A stretch of 64,000 nucleotides of DNA from Paraburkholderia sp. PGU19 (GTDB lineage: Bacteria > Pseudomonadota > Gammaproteobacteria > Burkholderiales > Burkholderiaceae). Position numbers and translations under genes: made by a program. Where the stretch lies: positions 2,316,792 to 2,380,791 of the forward strand of contig NZ_AP023181.1 of NCBI RefSeq assembly GCF_013426915.1. Reading direction: 5' to 3'. Each line of letters opens with the position of its first letter. Positions within the stretch are counted from its first letter, which is position 1. The notes under the pieces were generated by a model. The model searched no databases. It saw only the letters and a program-made list of their open reading frames with translations, and was not told where the DNA came from. Positions 35,101 to 44,407 of the stretch are shown here, one piece after another.

Positions 35101-38100
35101 TCGTCGTGCCGGCTCCCGGCGAACTGATGACGTCGATCAGACCGCCCAGCATCAGAACGCGCTCTTCCATCCCCGCCAATCCGAACGACCTTTTTCGGGT
35201 CGCCAGAACGTCGAATCCCAGACCGTCGTCGCGTACTTCCAGAAGGCAGCCGTCGGGCGCTCGTTCCAGCGTGATGACGACCTCGTTGGCGGCAGCGTGA
35301 CGGGCAACATTGGTCAACGCCTCCTGAACGAGGCGGAACAGGACGATGGCGCAATCCTCGCTAACGACGATATTCTCGTCTTGCAAGTGGAGGCGACAGA
35401 CGGTACGGCCATTGCGGTTGAACTCGGCCGCGAGCCACTCGAGCGCTGCCGAAATACCCGTGTCGAGTGCGGCCGGGCGCAGTGACGCGATCACGCCTCG
35501 TACGACCTGCATGGTTTCGTCCACAAGGGAAATCAGTGACTGGGTTTGCACGGCCAGTTCCGGGAGATCGTCGCCGAACTGCATGCGTAATACCGACGCC
35601 CTCATGCGAAGCGCGGTGAGGTGTTGTCCAAGCTCGTCGTGCATTTCACGAGCAATATGCTTGCGCTCTTCCTCGCGCGCCGTCTCACGATGAGAGGTGA
35701 GTTCGCGCAGCATCTCGTAGGACTCGCGCAAACGGTGCTCAGCCTCCTTGCGCTCGGTCAGATCGACCACGAAAGCAACACCCTCCTTGCCACTGGTGTC
35801 GAATGCAGCCCTGCCGACCATGACGGGCACACGACTGCCGTCCCGCCTGATGTATTCCTTTTCGGCAGGTTGAATGTGCCCGTTCTGTCCGATCTGTGCC
35901 AAAGCCCGTTCGCTGCTTTCGCGCCATTCCGCCGGCGTCAAATCCCTCCAGCGGAGGCGGCCTGACACAAGGTCGTCGCGCTCATACCCCAGCATGTGCA
36001 GGAATGCGTCATTGGCCTCCAGAATGTCACCCTCGGCATTCCATACAATGATGCCGACAATGTTGGCGTCGACGAGTCGCCGTATTCTGGCCTCGCGTTC
36101 CGCAAGGTCGCGGTACAGACGGCTATTCTCGAGCGAGGTCGCGGCCAGTGAGGCGAGAAGCCGAAGCACCGCGGTCCGGGCCGGCGCGAAGGCGCGAGTG
36201 ATCAGGTTGTTTTCGAGGTAAATGGCACCGATGAACTTGGCCTGGTTCATCAACGGTAAGCATAGAACTGAATGGGTCCGATGCCTACTGATGTAAGGGT
36301 CCATCGCGAATGTGGGCTCGCTGGCGGCATCGTCGAGAATGACACTCTCCCTTGTGCGCAGCACATGGTAAAGCACCGACTCGGGCATCGCCATCGCGCT
36401 CACGGGCGCATCCCGCAACTGCACGCGAGGCAGGTCGCCGTCCGTCCTGGCTTCCGCTGCGATCCGTTGTACGCCCGCATCCAGAAGAATCAGTAAGCCC
36501 CGCTCGGCACCTGCCTGTTCGAGTGCAGTACGCATGATCGTATCGATCAACCTGTCGAGGACGACCTCGCGCGAAACAGCCTGCGACACCTTGACGACAG
36601 TGGCGAGGTCGAGGTGTTCGACGGGCGCTCCAATCGTGCTAGCTGGCCCGGGCGCTCGCTCGCCCTCCATGAGATGCGGATAGCGCTCATCGAGTTGCCG
36701 CACCTTGCCGTCGGCGCCCCAACGCTGGTAGCCCCGCCGTGCGTCGTCCAGATACACACGGGCAATCCTGTCGAACCCCTGCTCGGCGTAGAAGCGGGAC
36801 GCGAGTTCGTTGGCCAGCGCTTCATTGTGTGAGAAGCCGTTTGCGCGTGCCGACCGGACGGCCTCTTCGTAGAGTTGCATCGCCTCAACAACGCGGTCCT
36901 CCAGTCGGGCCATTTCGGCACCGACCAGCGCCGCGCGGTTGCCGAAATTCTCCGGACAGTTTTTCGCCCAGATCTTCAGTTGCCGGTGATGCCCGGCAAT
37001 GGCGTCGTGATGCTGCTCTCGCTCGCCGGCTGATGCGCGGTCGCAATGTGCGGCCCGGACCAGCGCACCATAGAAGTGATATTCGCTTTCTTCCAGATGC
37101 GACGATGAACTCCAGAGCAACTGCTGCGCCATCGACGCGGCGTCCATGGCGCCCACATGGTCACCTGCTAGATAGCGCGCCTGCAGTTTCCGTATCCAGT
37201 ACCAGCACGCAGCCGTTGCGAGCGCTGGATTGCTGGACAAGTGCTGCTCCGTACGAAGTTCGTTGAACTCACCGTAGTCGAGGCGACCGAATTTCAGCGT
37301 CGCGCCTCGGAGCATCCGGATCAACGCGAGTTGCGTGGTGAGGTTATCGACGACAAGACCGAACCGCGCCTTCGCTGAAAACGCGAGGCCCTGTTCTGCT
37401 TCGCGTTCCACCTCGATCAACGGCTCACCGGCGAACAGCAGGTCCGACACGATATGGCAGCATGTATAGGCGCCAGATGGGAGGTCCCCGATCCGGTTCG
37501 CCGCTTCGAACGCGCGACGCAGCATCTCAGTGCTGACGCGCACATGTGTCGTCCAGCGCACGACGTAAAGCGCGAAGCAGAGATACGTCACCGCTTCGAA
37601 GCGTTTGAGCCCACGGCGCTCGACCAGTTCGAAGCCGATCTGGCCGAACTGGAATCCGGCCTGATAATCGCCAAAGCGTGGTCCTGCGATCCGGGGGAAC
37701 ATGACATACGCAAAACACGACGCGTCGCAGTTACCGTGCTCGAGACTAAGACTGATCACTTTGCATATCGTCAGTGATGCCAGATTGGCGTCAAAGAACC
37801 ACGCTGGCCTCATGAGTTTGCTCAGCACATCGACGGTCGCGAGGGACGCTGGGTCCGTCATCAATGGCAAATCGATGAGCGCCTCGATAGTCCGGCCGGC
37901 AAGCCGTGACCGGATGTTTTCATACTCCTGCCGCGCGTCGTTCTCTTGCGGATGCGCTAGCCAATCGATACCGACTTGCCGGAGGTGGTCGAGACAAACC
38001 TGGACCGCGTGACCGCTCCGATCGAGAGTCAGGTAGACATCCATTCGCAGACAGGCGACATGCGCCTGTTCGACCGTGGTCGTCGCGCGGTCTGACAGCA

Positions 38101-40504
38101 TGGCCAGGCGCTCTTCCGCGACCGATAACCGGCCAGTGAGGAATTCGCATTCGGCCCGGTTCAACTCCAGCGCGAAGATCAGTTCATACCTGCGCTCCCA
38201 GCAGTCGCCCGTCAGGAGGTCAGTGCCGGCAGTCAGATAGTTGAGCGCCGATGCATACGCTGTCGACGCCTTGGCTCGCTGGCCGGCGATCAGGTTGAAT
38301 CCGGCCAGTTGCTCGCGCGCTTCCCGCGACGTTACCAGAGCAGCGCCACGGTTGTGCTGACTGACGATCTCGAAGATGGTCTCTTCAAGTTTGTCTGCGG
38401 GCGTCTGAGCCGTAAGCAGCTGCCCGATATGCAGGTGAGCATCGGCGCGCGAGTGTTCCGGGATCAGTGAATAGGCGGCCTCCTGTATCCGGTCGTGCGC
38501 GAACCGGTAGGCGCCTTTGACGTGCTCGACGAGATCCTGATCAACTGCCGGCCGCAGTTGCACCTGAATCTCATGCAGCGAATTCCCCGAGACCTTCGAC
38601 AACATCTCGATCGAGGCGGTGTTGCCGAGACAGGCGAGCCGTTGCAAGGCGAGCAGCGTTTCGGTGGGCAGACGCGCCAGCTTCGCGACCATCAGGTCTA
38701 TCACGTTGTCGGTGTAGCCCTTGCCGTGAATTCTGGACAGGCTCCAGTTCCAATTCGCCGTGTCGTGATCGAAGGTGAGTAAATCTTCATCAGCGAGTGC
38801 GTGCAGAAACTGGATGACGAAGAATGGATTGCCCGCCGTCTTCGCGTGCACGAGATGCGCAAGCGGTGCCACGCGTTCGCGCTCGCAGCGTAGCGCTTCG
38901 GCGATCAGTTGCTCGACGTGCTCGTGGGCGAGAGGCGCGAGCGCAATTTCATCGAGCCGCGCACCTGCGTTCCTGATAGCTTGAAGCTTGCGCATCAACG
39001 GATGCGCGGCATCGACCTCGTTATCGCGATAGGCGCCGATGAGCATCACGTATTGAAGATCGGAGCGGGTCAGGAGATCCTCCAGCAGATCCAGCGTCGC
39101 GGCGTCGAGCCATTGCAGATCGTCGAGAAACAGCGCCAGCGGATGTTCCTGTCGCGCGAAGACACCCATGAAGCGACGGAAGACGCGCTGGAAACGGCGC
39201 TGCGCCTGATGCGGCTCCAGTTCCGGGACGGGCGGCTGATCGCCGATGATGTGCTTCAGTTCGGGGATCAGGTCCGTCATGAGCCCTGCATTCGGCGTCA
39301 GTGTCTCCAGCATGGCGTCGCGCCAGACTGCCAGTTCCGACTCCTTCCTGCCGAGAAGCGGCCGCACCAGGCCTCGAAAAGCCTGCACGAGCGTCGAATA
39401 GGGTATGTCACGTTTGTACTGGTCGAACTTCCCGAAGGCGAAGAGTCCCCGCGGCGGCACCAGTACCTTGTGCAGTTCGTTGACCACGACGGATTTGCCG
39501 ATGCCGGAATAGCCGGAAACCAGCACCAGTTCGGGCGTGCCGCTGCTGACGACGCGGTCGAACGCGGCCACCAGAGCGTCGACTTCGCGCGCCCGCCCAT
39601 AGAGCTTCTCCGGGATGAGCAACCGGTCGGGGGTGTCGTGTTCACCCAGCGCGAAGGCATCAATGTGGCGCTGACGCTGCCACTCGTAGAGGCAGCGCTG
39701 CAGATCCCGCTCGACGCCCGCCGCTGTCTGATAGCGCTCCTCGGGCGTCTTGACGAGTAGTTTCATGACGAGGTCCGAGACGGCGGGCGGGATCGTGTCG
39801 ACCCGTGTGTCGGGGGGCGCCGGTTTTCGGGCGACATGGCAGTGCACCCATTCCATCGGATCGGCGGCCGCGAAAGGCAGCGTGCCAGTCAGCATCTGGT
39901 AGAGCGTGACGCCCAATGCATAAAGGTCGCTGCGCGAATCGATCGAACGATTCATCCGCCCGGTCTGCTCGGGCGCCATGTAGGCGAGGGTGCCGGCAAT
40001 GGTTTCGGGCGGCTCTGGCGATTGCCGCTCGCGTGGCAGGCGCGATGCGATGCCAAAGCCGGTGAGCCGCACCCGGCCGTCTGTGCAGTTCATCAGAATA
40101 TGCGCGGGCTTGAGGTCCTTATGGACGAGGCCGCGCTGGTGCAGCTTGCCCAGCGCCGCGACGATGCCCACGGCGAGGGGCAAGGCAGCTTCCAGCGCCA
40201 TGGGTGCGCCAATCAGGCGTTCGAGTGGCTCGCCGCCCGGGTCCTCCAGCACGAGTGCGGTCCGTCCGTTTTCCCGGACCAGTTTCAGAGGTCGCACCGC
40301 CCACGCGCCATCGAGCTGATCCTTTAGTGCGAATTCGTGTGCGAGGCGATCGAGGGTGGCGGACGAGGGGCGTTCCGCGGCGGCGCGAACGATTAGCACG
40401 CTGTCACTGCCGTCCGACGCGCGGAACCGGCAGAAGGTGCGCTCGCCATCCTCCCACAGGATCTGGGCACCGCTACCAGCGTTGGAACTCTCTGAAGCGT
40501 TCAT
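35039..40504 (-). CDS. Giant hybrid sensor: kinase-like, AAA ATPase, GAF, PAS, histidine kinase
   Basis: 1821 residues. Order: Ser/Thr-kinase-like domain (about 20-280); AAA_16 ATPase with Walker A GYSGIGKS (331-338) and Walker B ALFLDDLQWLD; long helical repeat region (about 600-1270); GAF (about 1290-1440); PAS (about 1450-1570); HisKA_3 with phospho-acceptor His1622 in REMHDELGQHL; and a HATPase with N box EALTNVARHA and G boxes DDGLGFD and FGLAGMEERV. This is the multi-sensor, multi-kinase type found in proteobacteria and cyanobacteria. The kinase-like part lacks several catalytic residues: HKDLKPAH has His135 for the Asn, and LTGFG has Gly149 for the DFG Asp. It is therefore probably a pseudokinase module. 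No response regulator lies beside it, so its target must be elsewhere. Confidence 0.9.
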   Translation of the reverse strand: MNASESSNAGSGAQILWEDGERTFCRFRASDGSDSVLIVRAAAERPSSATLDRLAHEFALKDQLDGAWAVRPLKLVRENGRTALVLEDPGGEPLERLIGAPMALEAALPLAVGIVAALGKLHQRGLVHKDLKPAHILMNCTDGRVRLTGFGIASRLPRERQSPEPPETIAGTLAYMAPEQTGRMNRSIDSRSDLYALGVTLYQMLTGTLPFAAADPMEWVHCHVARKPAPPDTRVDTIPPAVSDLVMKLLVKTPEERYQTAAGVERDLQRCLYEWQRQRHIDAFALGEHDTPDRLLIPEKLYGRAREVDALVAAFDRVVSSGTPELVLVSGYSGIGKSVVVNELHKVLVPPRGLFAFGKFDQYKRDIPYSTLVQAFRGLVRPLLGRKESELAVWRDAMLETLTPNAGLMTDLIPELKHIIGDQPPVPELEPHQAQRRFQRVFRRFMGVFARQEHPLALFLDDLQWLDAATLDLLEDLLTRSDLQYVMLIGAYRDNEVDAAHPLMRKLQAIRNAGARLDEIALAPLAHEHVEQLIAEALRCERERVAPLAHLVHAKTAGNPFFVIQFLHALADEDLLTFDHDTANWNWSLSRIHGKGYTDNVIDLMVAKLARLPTETLLALQRLACLGNTASIEMLSKVSGNSLHEIQVQLRPAVDQDLVEHVKGAYRFAHDRIQEAAYSLIPEHSRADAHLHIGQLLTAQTPADKLEETIFEIVSQHNRGAALVTSREAREQLAGFNLIAGQRAKASTAYASALNYLTAGTDLLTGDCWERRYELIFALELNRAECEFLTGRLSVAEERLAMLSDRATTTVEQAHVACLRMDVYLTLDRSGHAVQVCLDHLRQVGIDWLAHPQENDARQEYENIRSRLAGRTIEALIDLPLMTDPASLATVDVLSKLMRPAWFFDANLASLTICKVISLSLEHGNCDASCFAYVMFPRIAGPRFGDYQAGFQFGQIGFELVERRGLKRFEAVTYLCFALYVVRWTTHVRVSTEMLRRAFEAANRIGDLPSGAYTCCHIVSDLLFAGEPLIEVEREAEQGLAFSAKARFGLVVDNLTTQLALIRMLRGATLKFGRLDYGEFNELRTEQHLSSNPALATAACWYWIRKLQARYLAGDHVGAMDAASMAQQLLWSSSSHLEESEYHFYGALVRAAHCDRASAGEREQHHDAIAGHHRQLKIWAKNCPENFGNRAALVGAEMARLEDRVVEAMQLYEEAVRSARANGFSHNEALANELASRFYAEQGFDRIARVYLDDARRGYQRWGADGKVRQLDERYPHLMEGERAPGPASTIGAPVEHLDLATVVKVSQAVSREVVLDRLIDTIMRTALEQAGAERGLLILLDAGVQRIAAEARTDGDLPRVQLRDAPVSAMAMPESVLYHVLRTRESVILDDAASEPTFAMDPYISRHRTHSVLCLPLMNQAKFIGAIYLENNLITRAFAPARTAVLRLLASLAATSLENSRLYRDLAEREARIRRLVDANIVGIIVWNAEGDILEANDAFLHMLGYERDDLVSGRLRWRDLTPAEWRESSERALAQIGQNGHIQPAEKEYIRRDGSRVPVMVGRAAFDTSGKEGVAFVVDLTERKEAEHRLRESYEMLRELTSHRETAREEERKHIAREMHDELGQHLTALRMRASVLRMQFGDDLPELAVQTQSLISLVDETMQVVRGVIASLRPAALDTGISAALEWLAAEFNRNGRTVCRLHLQDENIVVSEDCAIVLFRLVQEALTNVARHAAANEVVITLERAPDGCLLEVRDDGLGFDVLATRKRSFGLAGMEERVLMLGGLIDVISSPGAGTTIKVRLPDRPALTTYDQMKRT

Positions 40505-40951
40505 CTGCCGCCATTCACCGTCATGCTTGTGTTTGTCATCTTATCAAGCGAGTTTGCCCGTTTCGTCTGCGTTTACCGCGGTAGGCGTACTGGAGTAACA
40601 CCGGCAACGCGATATCTCGAGCCGTGCCATTGCGTTGTTTTCTTCGTCTGCGCTGAAGATGTGCTGGACCAGGTGTGGAAAGATCGGCATCGCAAGCGAC
40701 GCGGTGGAAACGTCGTTGGGGCCGTATACACGTTGATTGCGACGGTTAGCGGGCCGCGCTGCCTGCACTGCTGCTACCCGACCATCGAGAAAAGCTGCGG
40801 AAACCTTACCGACGGCATTGATCCGCACAGTTGAAGTGCGTCGAGCAGCGCACGCGCCGAAGACGGCAGCGAGCGCCGTGCGCGCCTGCCACTCATTCCC
40901 GTTCAGGCGGCAGCGGACTGAATACGCGGCGCCATTCGGCGACCGGCCGTA
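40505..40951 (-). other. Intergenic stretch upstream of the giant sensor gene
   Basis: 447 bases holding the promoter of the giant sensor gene. Short frames of 80-106 codons exist on both strands but none has a ribosome binding site together with family resemblance. The last 100 bases are overlapped on the plus strand by a frame that is antisense to the next gene. Confidence 0.4.
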
Positions 40952-41401
40952 TCAACGTGCAAAGGGCAGGCCTGCTTCCCTGCGAACATGATCCCGTGCG
41001 GAGACATCGCCGTTTGCCGCTACCCAGAGAACCCGCCATTCATAGGTACGGTTCGAAAGCCAGTCGTCGATCCGTTCGATCGCCGCTTCTTCGCCGGGTT
41101 CGCCAAGACCGTCCGCGAGTTGCTCGCTCCACAGCATCATTGCGTAGGTGATGACCTTGTCGGCATCCTCTTCGGTTGCCTCGCCGCCCAACCGTTCCAT
41201 CACGCAGTGCGTCATGGGCCAGACGCCTGCTTCAGTCACCCGCAGTTCTCCATTTTGAGCAGGCGCGGCGCGTTGCGCATCCGCGTGATCGACAAAGCCT
41301 GCATCACGCGCCATTGCGTCGAGTGCGTCCCGTTCGGATCTGGCCTGGTATTCGCCAACTACGACTCCAGAAATCGTGTTTTCGATTCGGAAGGTTTTCA
41401 T
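40952..41401 (-). CDS. Hypothetical protein
   Basis: 149 residues from ATG at 41399-41401 (MKTFRIENTISGVVVGEYQA), with the purine-rich AGAGAAAG upstream. The start resembles small domains in which residues are spread over E-A-x-S-E-x-D-A-L-D-A-M; a short acidic helical region follows (EEDADKVITYAMMLWSEQLA). No signal peptide and no membrane helix. Family not recognised. Codon use supports a real gene. It is divergent from the patatin gene at 41625. Confidence 0.6.
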   Translation of the reverse strand: MKTFRIENTISGVVVGEYQARSERDALDAMARDAGFVDHADAQRAAPAQNGELRVTEAGVWPMTHCVMERLGGEATEEDADKVITYAMMLWSEQLADGLGEPGEEAAIERIDDWLSNRTYEWRVLWVAANGDVSARDHVRREAGLPFAR

Positions 41402-41624
41402 GGTCTTTCTCTGGCCCAGATTCGCGGAACGGTACGCGCGGTGCGTCCGTGGAGGAAATAATACTTGCAGTACGCGCAGCGTCAATGATTCGCACGACGC
41501 GTCGCTTCAAGCCAGTCTGTACGGGGCGCGGACAGGTGTTGCACGCATTGAGCGGCCCCACGATCTGTGCGAATCTAGTGGGCATCAGGGTCCGCAATCA
41601 GGTCACTCGGCAGGGGAGACGGCC

Positions 41625-42533
41625 ATGTCCCTCGATCCAACCGCTCATCCGGGATTGACCGCCTTCGTTTTCGCGGGCGGCGGCAGCCTCGGCGCAATTG
41701 AAGTCGGCATGCTGCGCGAGCTTCTTCAACAGGGCGAACGGCCCGGTTGCGTGGTCGGCGCATCCGCGGGCGCGATCAACGCCGCCTATTTCGCCGGACA
41801 ACCTGATGTCGGCGGGGTAGCGATGCTTGAATCCTTATGGCGCAGCATCCGGCGGCAGGACATTATGCCGTTCTCGATGCTTGGACTGCTCAGGATGATC
41901 CTGCAAAACCGCACGCACCTCGTCGAAGCGACGGCGCTGCGGATGCTGCTGGAAAAGCATTTGCGGTACAAACAGATCGAAAAGGCGGCGCTGCCGCTGC
42001 ACATCGTTGCGACCGACATGCTCAGCGGCAACGAAATCGTATTTTCATCGGGCCTGGTGGTGGACGCGGTGCTCGCCAGTGCGGCGATTCCAGGCGTGTT
42101 TCCGCCGATACGAATTGACGGCCAGCTTCTGGTCGATGGCGGCGTCGCCAACAATACGCCCGTCTCGGTGGCCGTGGCGCTGGGCGCCACGCGCATCATC
42201 GTGTTGCCGGCCGGCTTTGCCTGTGGGTTGCACAAGCCGCCCGGGAGCGCGATCGGGCAGGCGATGCATGCGTTGACGCTCGTGATCGCGCGGCAGCTCG
42301 TGCGCGACCTCGAATTCTATTCGACCCGCGCAGAGATCTACGTCGTGCCGCCGCTGTGTCCGCTCGACGTCTCGCCGTACGACTACACGCAGTGTGATCA
42401 CCTGATCGAGCGTGCGGCGGAGAAGACGCGGGCGTGGCTAGGCGAGGGCGGTCTTCAACGCACGTTCATTCCGGGTGCGCTGCGCGAGCACACGCACACG
42501 GCAGCGCATCCGACCTGCGACGCCAGCGCCTAG
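41625..42533 (+). CDS. Patatin-like phospholipase
   Basis: 302 residues from ATG 41625 after AGGGGAGA; a longer open frame upstream shows no family character. The patatin motifs are all present: oxyanion loop FAGGGSLGAIEVG (GGGSLG at 18-23), nucleophile elbow VVGASAGAIN, and the Asp of the dyad in LLVDGGVANNTPV. Bacterial patatins hydrolyse acyl ester bonds of phospholipids or lipid storage compounds using this Ser-Asp dyad. No signal peptide is visible, so it probably acts in the cytoplasm or is secreted by a specialised route. Between it and the preceding gene lie 223 bases. Confidence 0.9.
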   Translation: MSLDPTAHPGLTAFVFAGGGSLGAIEVGMLRELLQQGERPGCVVGASAGAINAAYFAGQPDVGGVAMLESLWRSIRRQDIMPFSMLGLLRMILQNRTHLVEATALRMLLEKHLRYKQIEKAALPLHIVATDMLSGNEIVFSSGLVVDAVLASAAIPGVFPPIRIDGQLLVDGGVANNTPVSVAVALGATRIIVLPAGFACGLHKPPGSAIGQAMHALTLVIARQLVRDLEFYSTRAEIYVVPPLCPLDVSPYDYTQCDHLIERAAEKTRAWLGEGGLQRTFIPGALREHTHTAAHPTCDASA

Positions 42534-42617
42534 GTGATGATCCTCGGTGGCCGAGGTCAGTCCCGTTCGGTCGACAACCTTGTCACGGCGATGATAGATG
42601 CGGACACACTGCGGGGT

Positions 42618-43646
42618 TCAGGCGCTTTCTCGCACCACCAGTTCGTAGCCGAGATCGACGACTGGCGACACGATCGGCTCGTTTTCGATTATCGACAGCA
42701 GAAGATTCGACGCCACGCGTCCGACTTCGGCGCGCGGCGTTCGAACCGTGGTCAGTCGCGGCACGCAGTCGGCGGCGCCCGCCAGATCGTTGAAGCCGAC
42801 TATCGCTACCTGTTCCGGAATTGCGATGCCTTGACGGCGTGCTTCAAACAGCGCGCCTTGCGCGAGGTCGTCATTGCCGAAAAAAATCCCGTCGACGTCC
42901 GGCCGCCGTTGCAGCAACTGGCGGAACAGATCGCATCCAAGCCCGATCGACGACGGCGCCGGCGTAAGGACTTCGAGGTCGGCGTCATACAGGTTTTTGC
43001 GCCTGAGCGCCTCACGAAAGCCTTCTCCGCGCTGCATCATCCGCGAGTCTAGCTGGGCGGCGACGAAGGCATTGCGCCGGCAGCCACGCGCAATCAGATG
43101 CCCGGCGACGGCCTCGCCAGCGCCCGCCTGTGAAAAGCCGACGCAGTGCACGCCTTCGGCTTCTTCCAGTTCCATGATATGCACACAAGGCACGCCACTC
43201 GCCTCGATCAGGCGACGTGCGCTCTCGGTCCGTTCGAAGCCGGTAACGATCAGCCCGCTTGGCGGAGACGCCAGGTAGTGGCGGATCAGATCCTCTTCGG
43301 CGTTGCGCGAATAATGCGAATTGCCGATCAGGATTTCGTAGCCGCGAGGACGCAGCACGGCGTGAATCGATTCGAGCACGTCGGTAAACACCGTGTTCGA
43401 CAGCGATGGAATCACGACGGCCACCGCGGCGCTGCGCGAGGACGCGAGCGCTCGCGCAGCGGGGTTGGTGACGTAATTCAACTCTGCCGCTGCAGCTTTG
43501 ACCCGTTCCACGTATTCCGGTCCGACCGAGCCCAGACCACGCAAGGCACGCGACGCGGTAATGATGCTGACGCCAGCCAGGCGGGCGACCGCTTCAAGGG
43601 TCGGCCGGCCGGTGCTTCGGGTTTTCCTGGGTGTTGGGTTCGCCAT
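42618..43646 (-). CDS. gntR: LacI-family repressor of gluconate utilisation (GntR type)
   Basis: 342 residues from ATG at 43644-43646. The N-terminal HTH with hinge is TLEAVARLAGVSIITASRAL, followed by NYVTNPAARALASSRS. The periplasmic-binding-protein-like effector domain (PSLSNTVFTDVLESIHAVL, FGNDDLAQGALFEARRQGIA) fits the gluconate-responsive GntR/GntH group. It is divergent from gntK. One of three copies of the palindrome GATAGCGCTGTC lies nine bases upstream of its start, implying autoregulation. The symbol is assigned from family plus neighbourhood. Confidence 0.85.
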   Translation of the reverse strand: MANPTPRKTRSTGRPTLEAVARLAGVSIITASRALRGLGSVGPEYVERVKAAAAELNYVTNPAARALASSRSAAVAVVIPSLSNTVFTDVLESIHAVLRPRGYEILIGNSHYSRNAEEDLIRHYLASPPSGLIVTGFERTESARRLIEASGVPCVHIMELEEAEGVHCVGFSQAGAGEAVAGHLIARGCRRNAFVAAQLDSRMMQRGEGFREALRRKNLYDADLEVLTPAPSSIGLGCDLFRQLLQRRPDVDGIFFGNDDLAQGALFEARRQGIAIPEQVAIVGFNDLAGAADCVPRLTTVRTPRAEVGRVASNLLLSIIENEPIVSPVVDLGYELVVRESA

Positions 43647-43654
43647 GATCGATT

Positions 43655-43672
43655 TAGGATAGCGCTGTCCCA
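43655..43672. promoter_or_regulatory. GntR operator O1 (upstream of gntR)
   Basis: TAGGATAGCGCTGTCCCA, a near-palindrome centred on AGCGCT. It begins nine bases before the gntR start codon, so a bound repressor would block gntR transcription or translation. It is the most diverged of the three copies in the region. Confidence 0.75.
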
Positions 43673-43758
43673 AGCCTCGCGCAATAGGGCTCTATCACGC
43701 CGTCCGTGATCTCGGTCGTGAATGAGTTTCCTTGCTCAGGCCTTATTTTTTGTCTTCA

Positions 43759-43776
43759 CGAGATAGCGCTGTCTCA
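43759..43776. promoter_or_regulatory. GntR operator O2 (upstream of gntK)
   Basis: CGAGATAGCGCTGTCTCA, 16 bases upstream of the gntK start codon and just ahead of its ribosome binding site AAGGAG. Its centre is 104 bases from that of O1, about ten helical turns, compatible with looping between the two. Confidence 0.8.
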
Positions 43777-43792
43777 ATCGAAGGAGTTGCAT

Positions 43793-44335
43793 ATGATCGG
43801 GAACATCTCATCGCTTGTCGTCATGGGTGTCGCAGGCTGCGGCAAGAGCAGCGTTGCGCAGGCACTCGCCGCGCGTATCGGCGGTGTACTGATAGAAGGC
43901 GACGCGTTTCACCCAAAAGCAAACGTCGACAAGATGCAGCGCGGCATCCCGCTGACTGACGAGGATCGCGCGGGATGGCTCGACAGGCTATCCGAAGAAC
44001 TGGAGCGCGTTGCCAGCCGCGGCGAGCGCGCCGTGCTCGCGTGCTCGGCACTCAAGCAACGCTATCGCAACCGGTTGCGGAAGGCGACAGCGTCGCTGGG
44101 TTTCGTTTTTCTCGATCTGCCGCAAACCGAGGCATTGCGGCGCGTGGCGCAACGCGAGAGCCATTTCATGCCGGCATCGCTGGTCGAGAGCCAGTTCGCC
44201 GCGCTGGAGCGACCCGATGTCGAGCCGCTGACGCTGACGATCGACGGCACCCGTCCACTCGTGAGCATCGTCGGCGAGGCGACGGCGTGGTGCGGGAGCG
44301 CGCAAGCCGAGTCGGGGCTTTTGCTGTCCGCATGA
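43793..44335 (+). CDS. gntK: Gluconokinase
   Basis: 180 residues from ATG 43793, six bases after AAGGAG; usual length for the family. The P-loop is VMGVAGCGKSSVAQALA (Gly12-Ser19 region), followed by the gluconate-binding EGDAFHPKANVDKMQRGIPL and DEDRAGWLDRL, then LACSALKQRYRNRLR, ESHFMPASLVESQFAALERP. It phosphorylates D-gluconate to 6-phosphogluconate, feeding the Entner-Doudoroff and pentose phosphate pathways. It heads a set with the MFS transporter, and operator O3 overlaps its stop codon. Confidence 0.95.
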   Translation: MIGNISSLVVMGVAGCGKSSVAQALAARIGGVLIEGDAFHPKANVDKMQRGIPLTDEDRAGWLDRLSEELERVASRGERAVLACSALKQRYRNRLRKATASLGFVFLDLPQTEALRRVAQRESHFMPASLVESQFAALERPDVEPLTLTIDGTRPLVSIVGEATAWCGSAQAESGLLLSA

Positions 44336-44350
44336 GATAGCGCTGTCTCA
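44333..44350. promoter_or_regulatory. GntR operator O3 (upstream of the MFS transporter)
   Basis: TGAGATAGCGCTGTCTCA, the most symmetrical copy. It starts on the TGA stop codon of gntK and lies 57 bases before the transporter start. This implies that the transporter has its own repressible promoter or that the site acts on transcription crossing the gene junction. Confidence 0.8.
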
Positions 44351-44407
44351 AGACATTGCGCGGACCAGATGACTGGCCAGAACGATATTTTTTTGAGGAG
44401 ACTAAAA

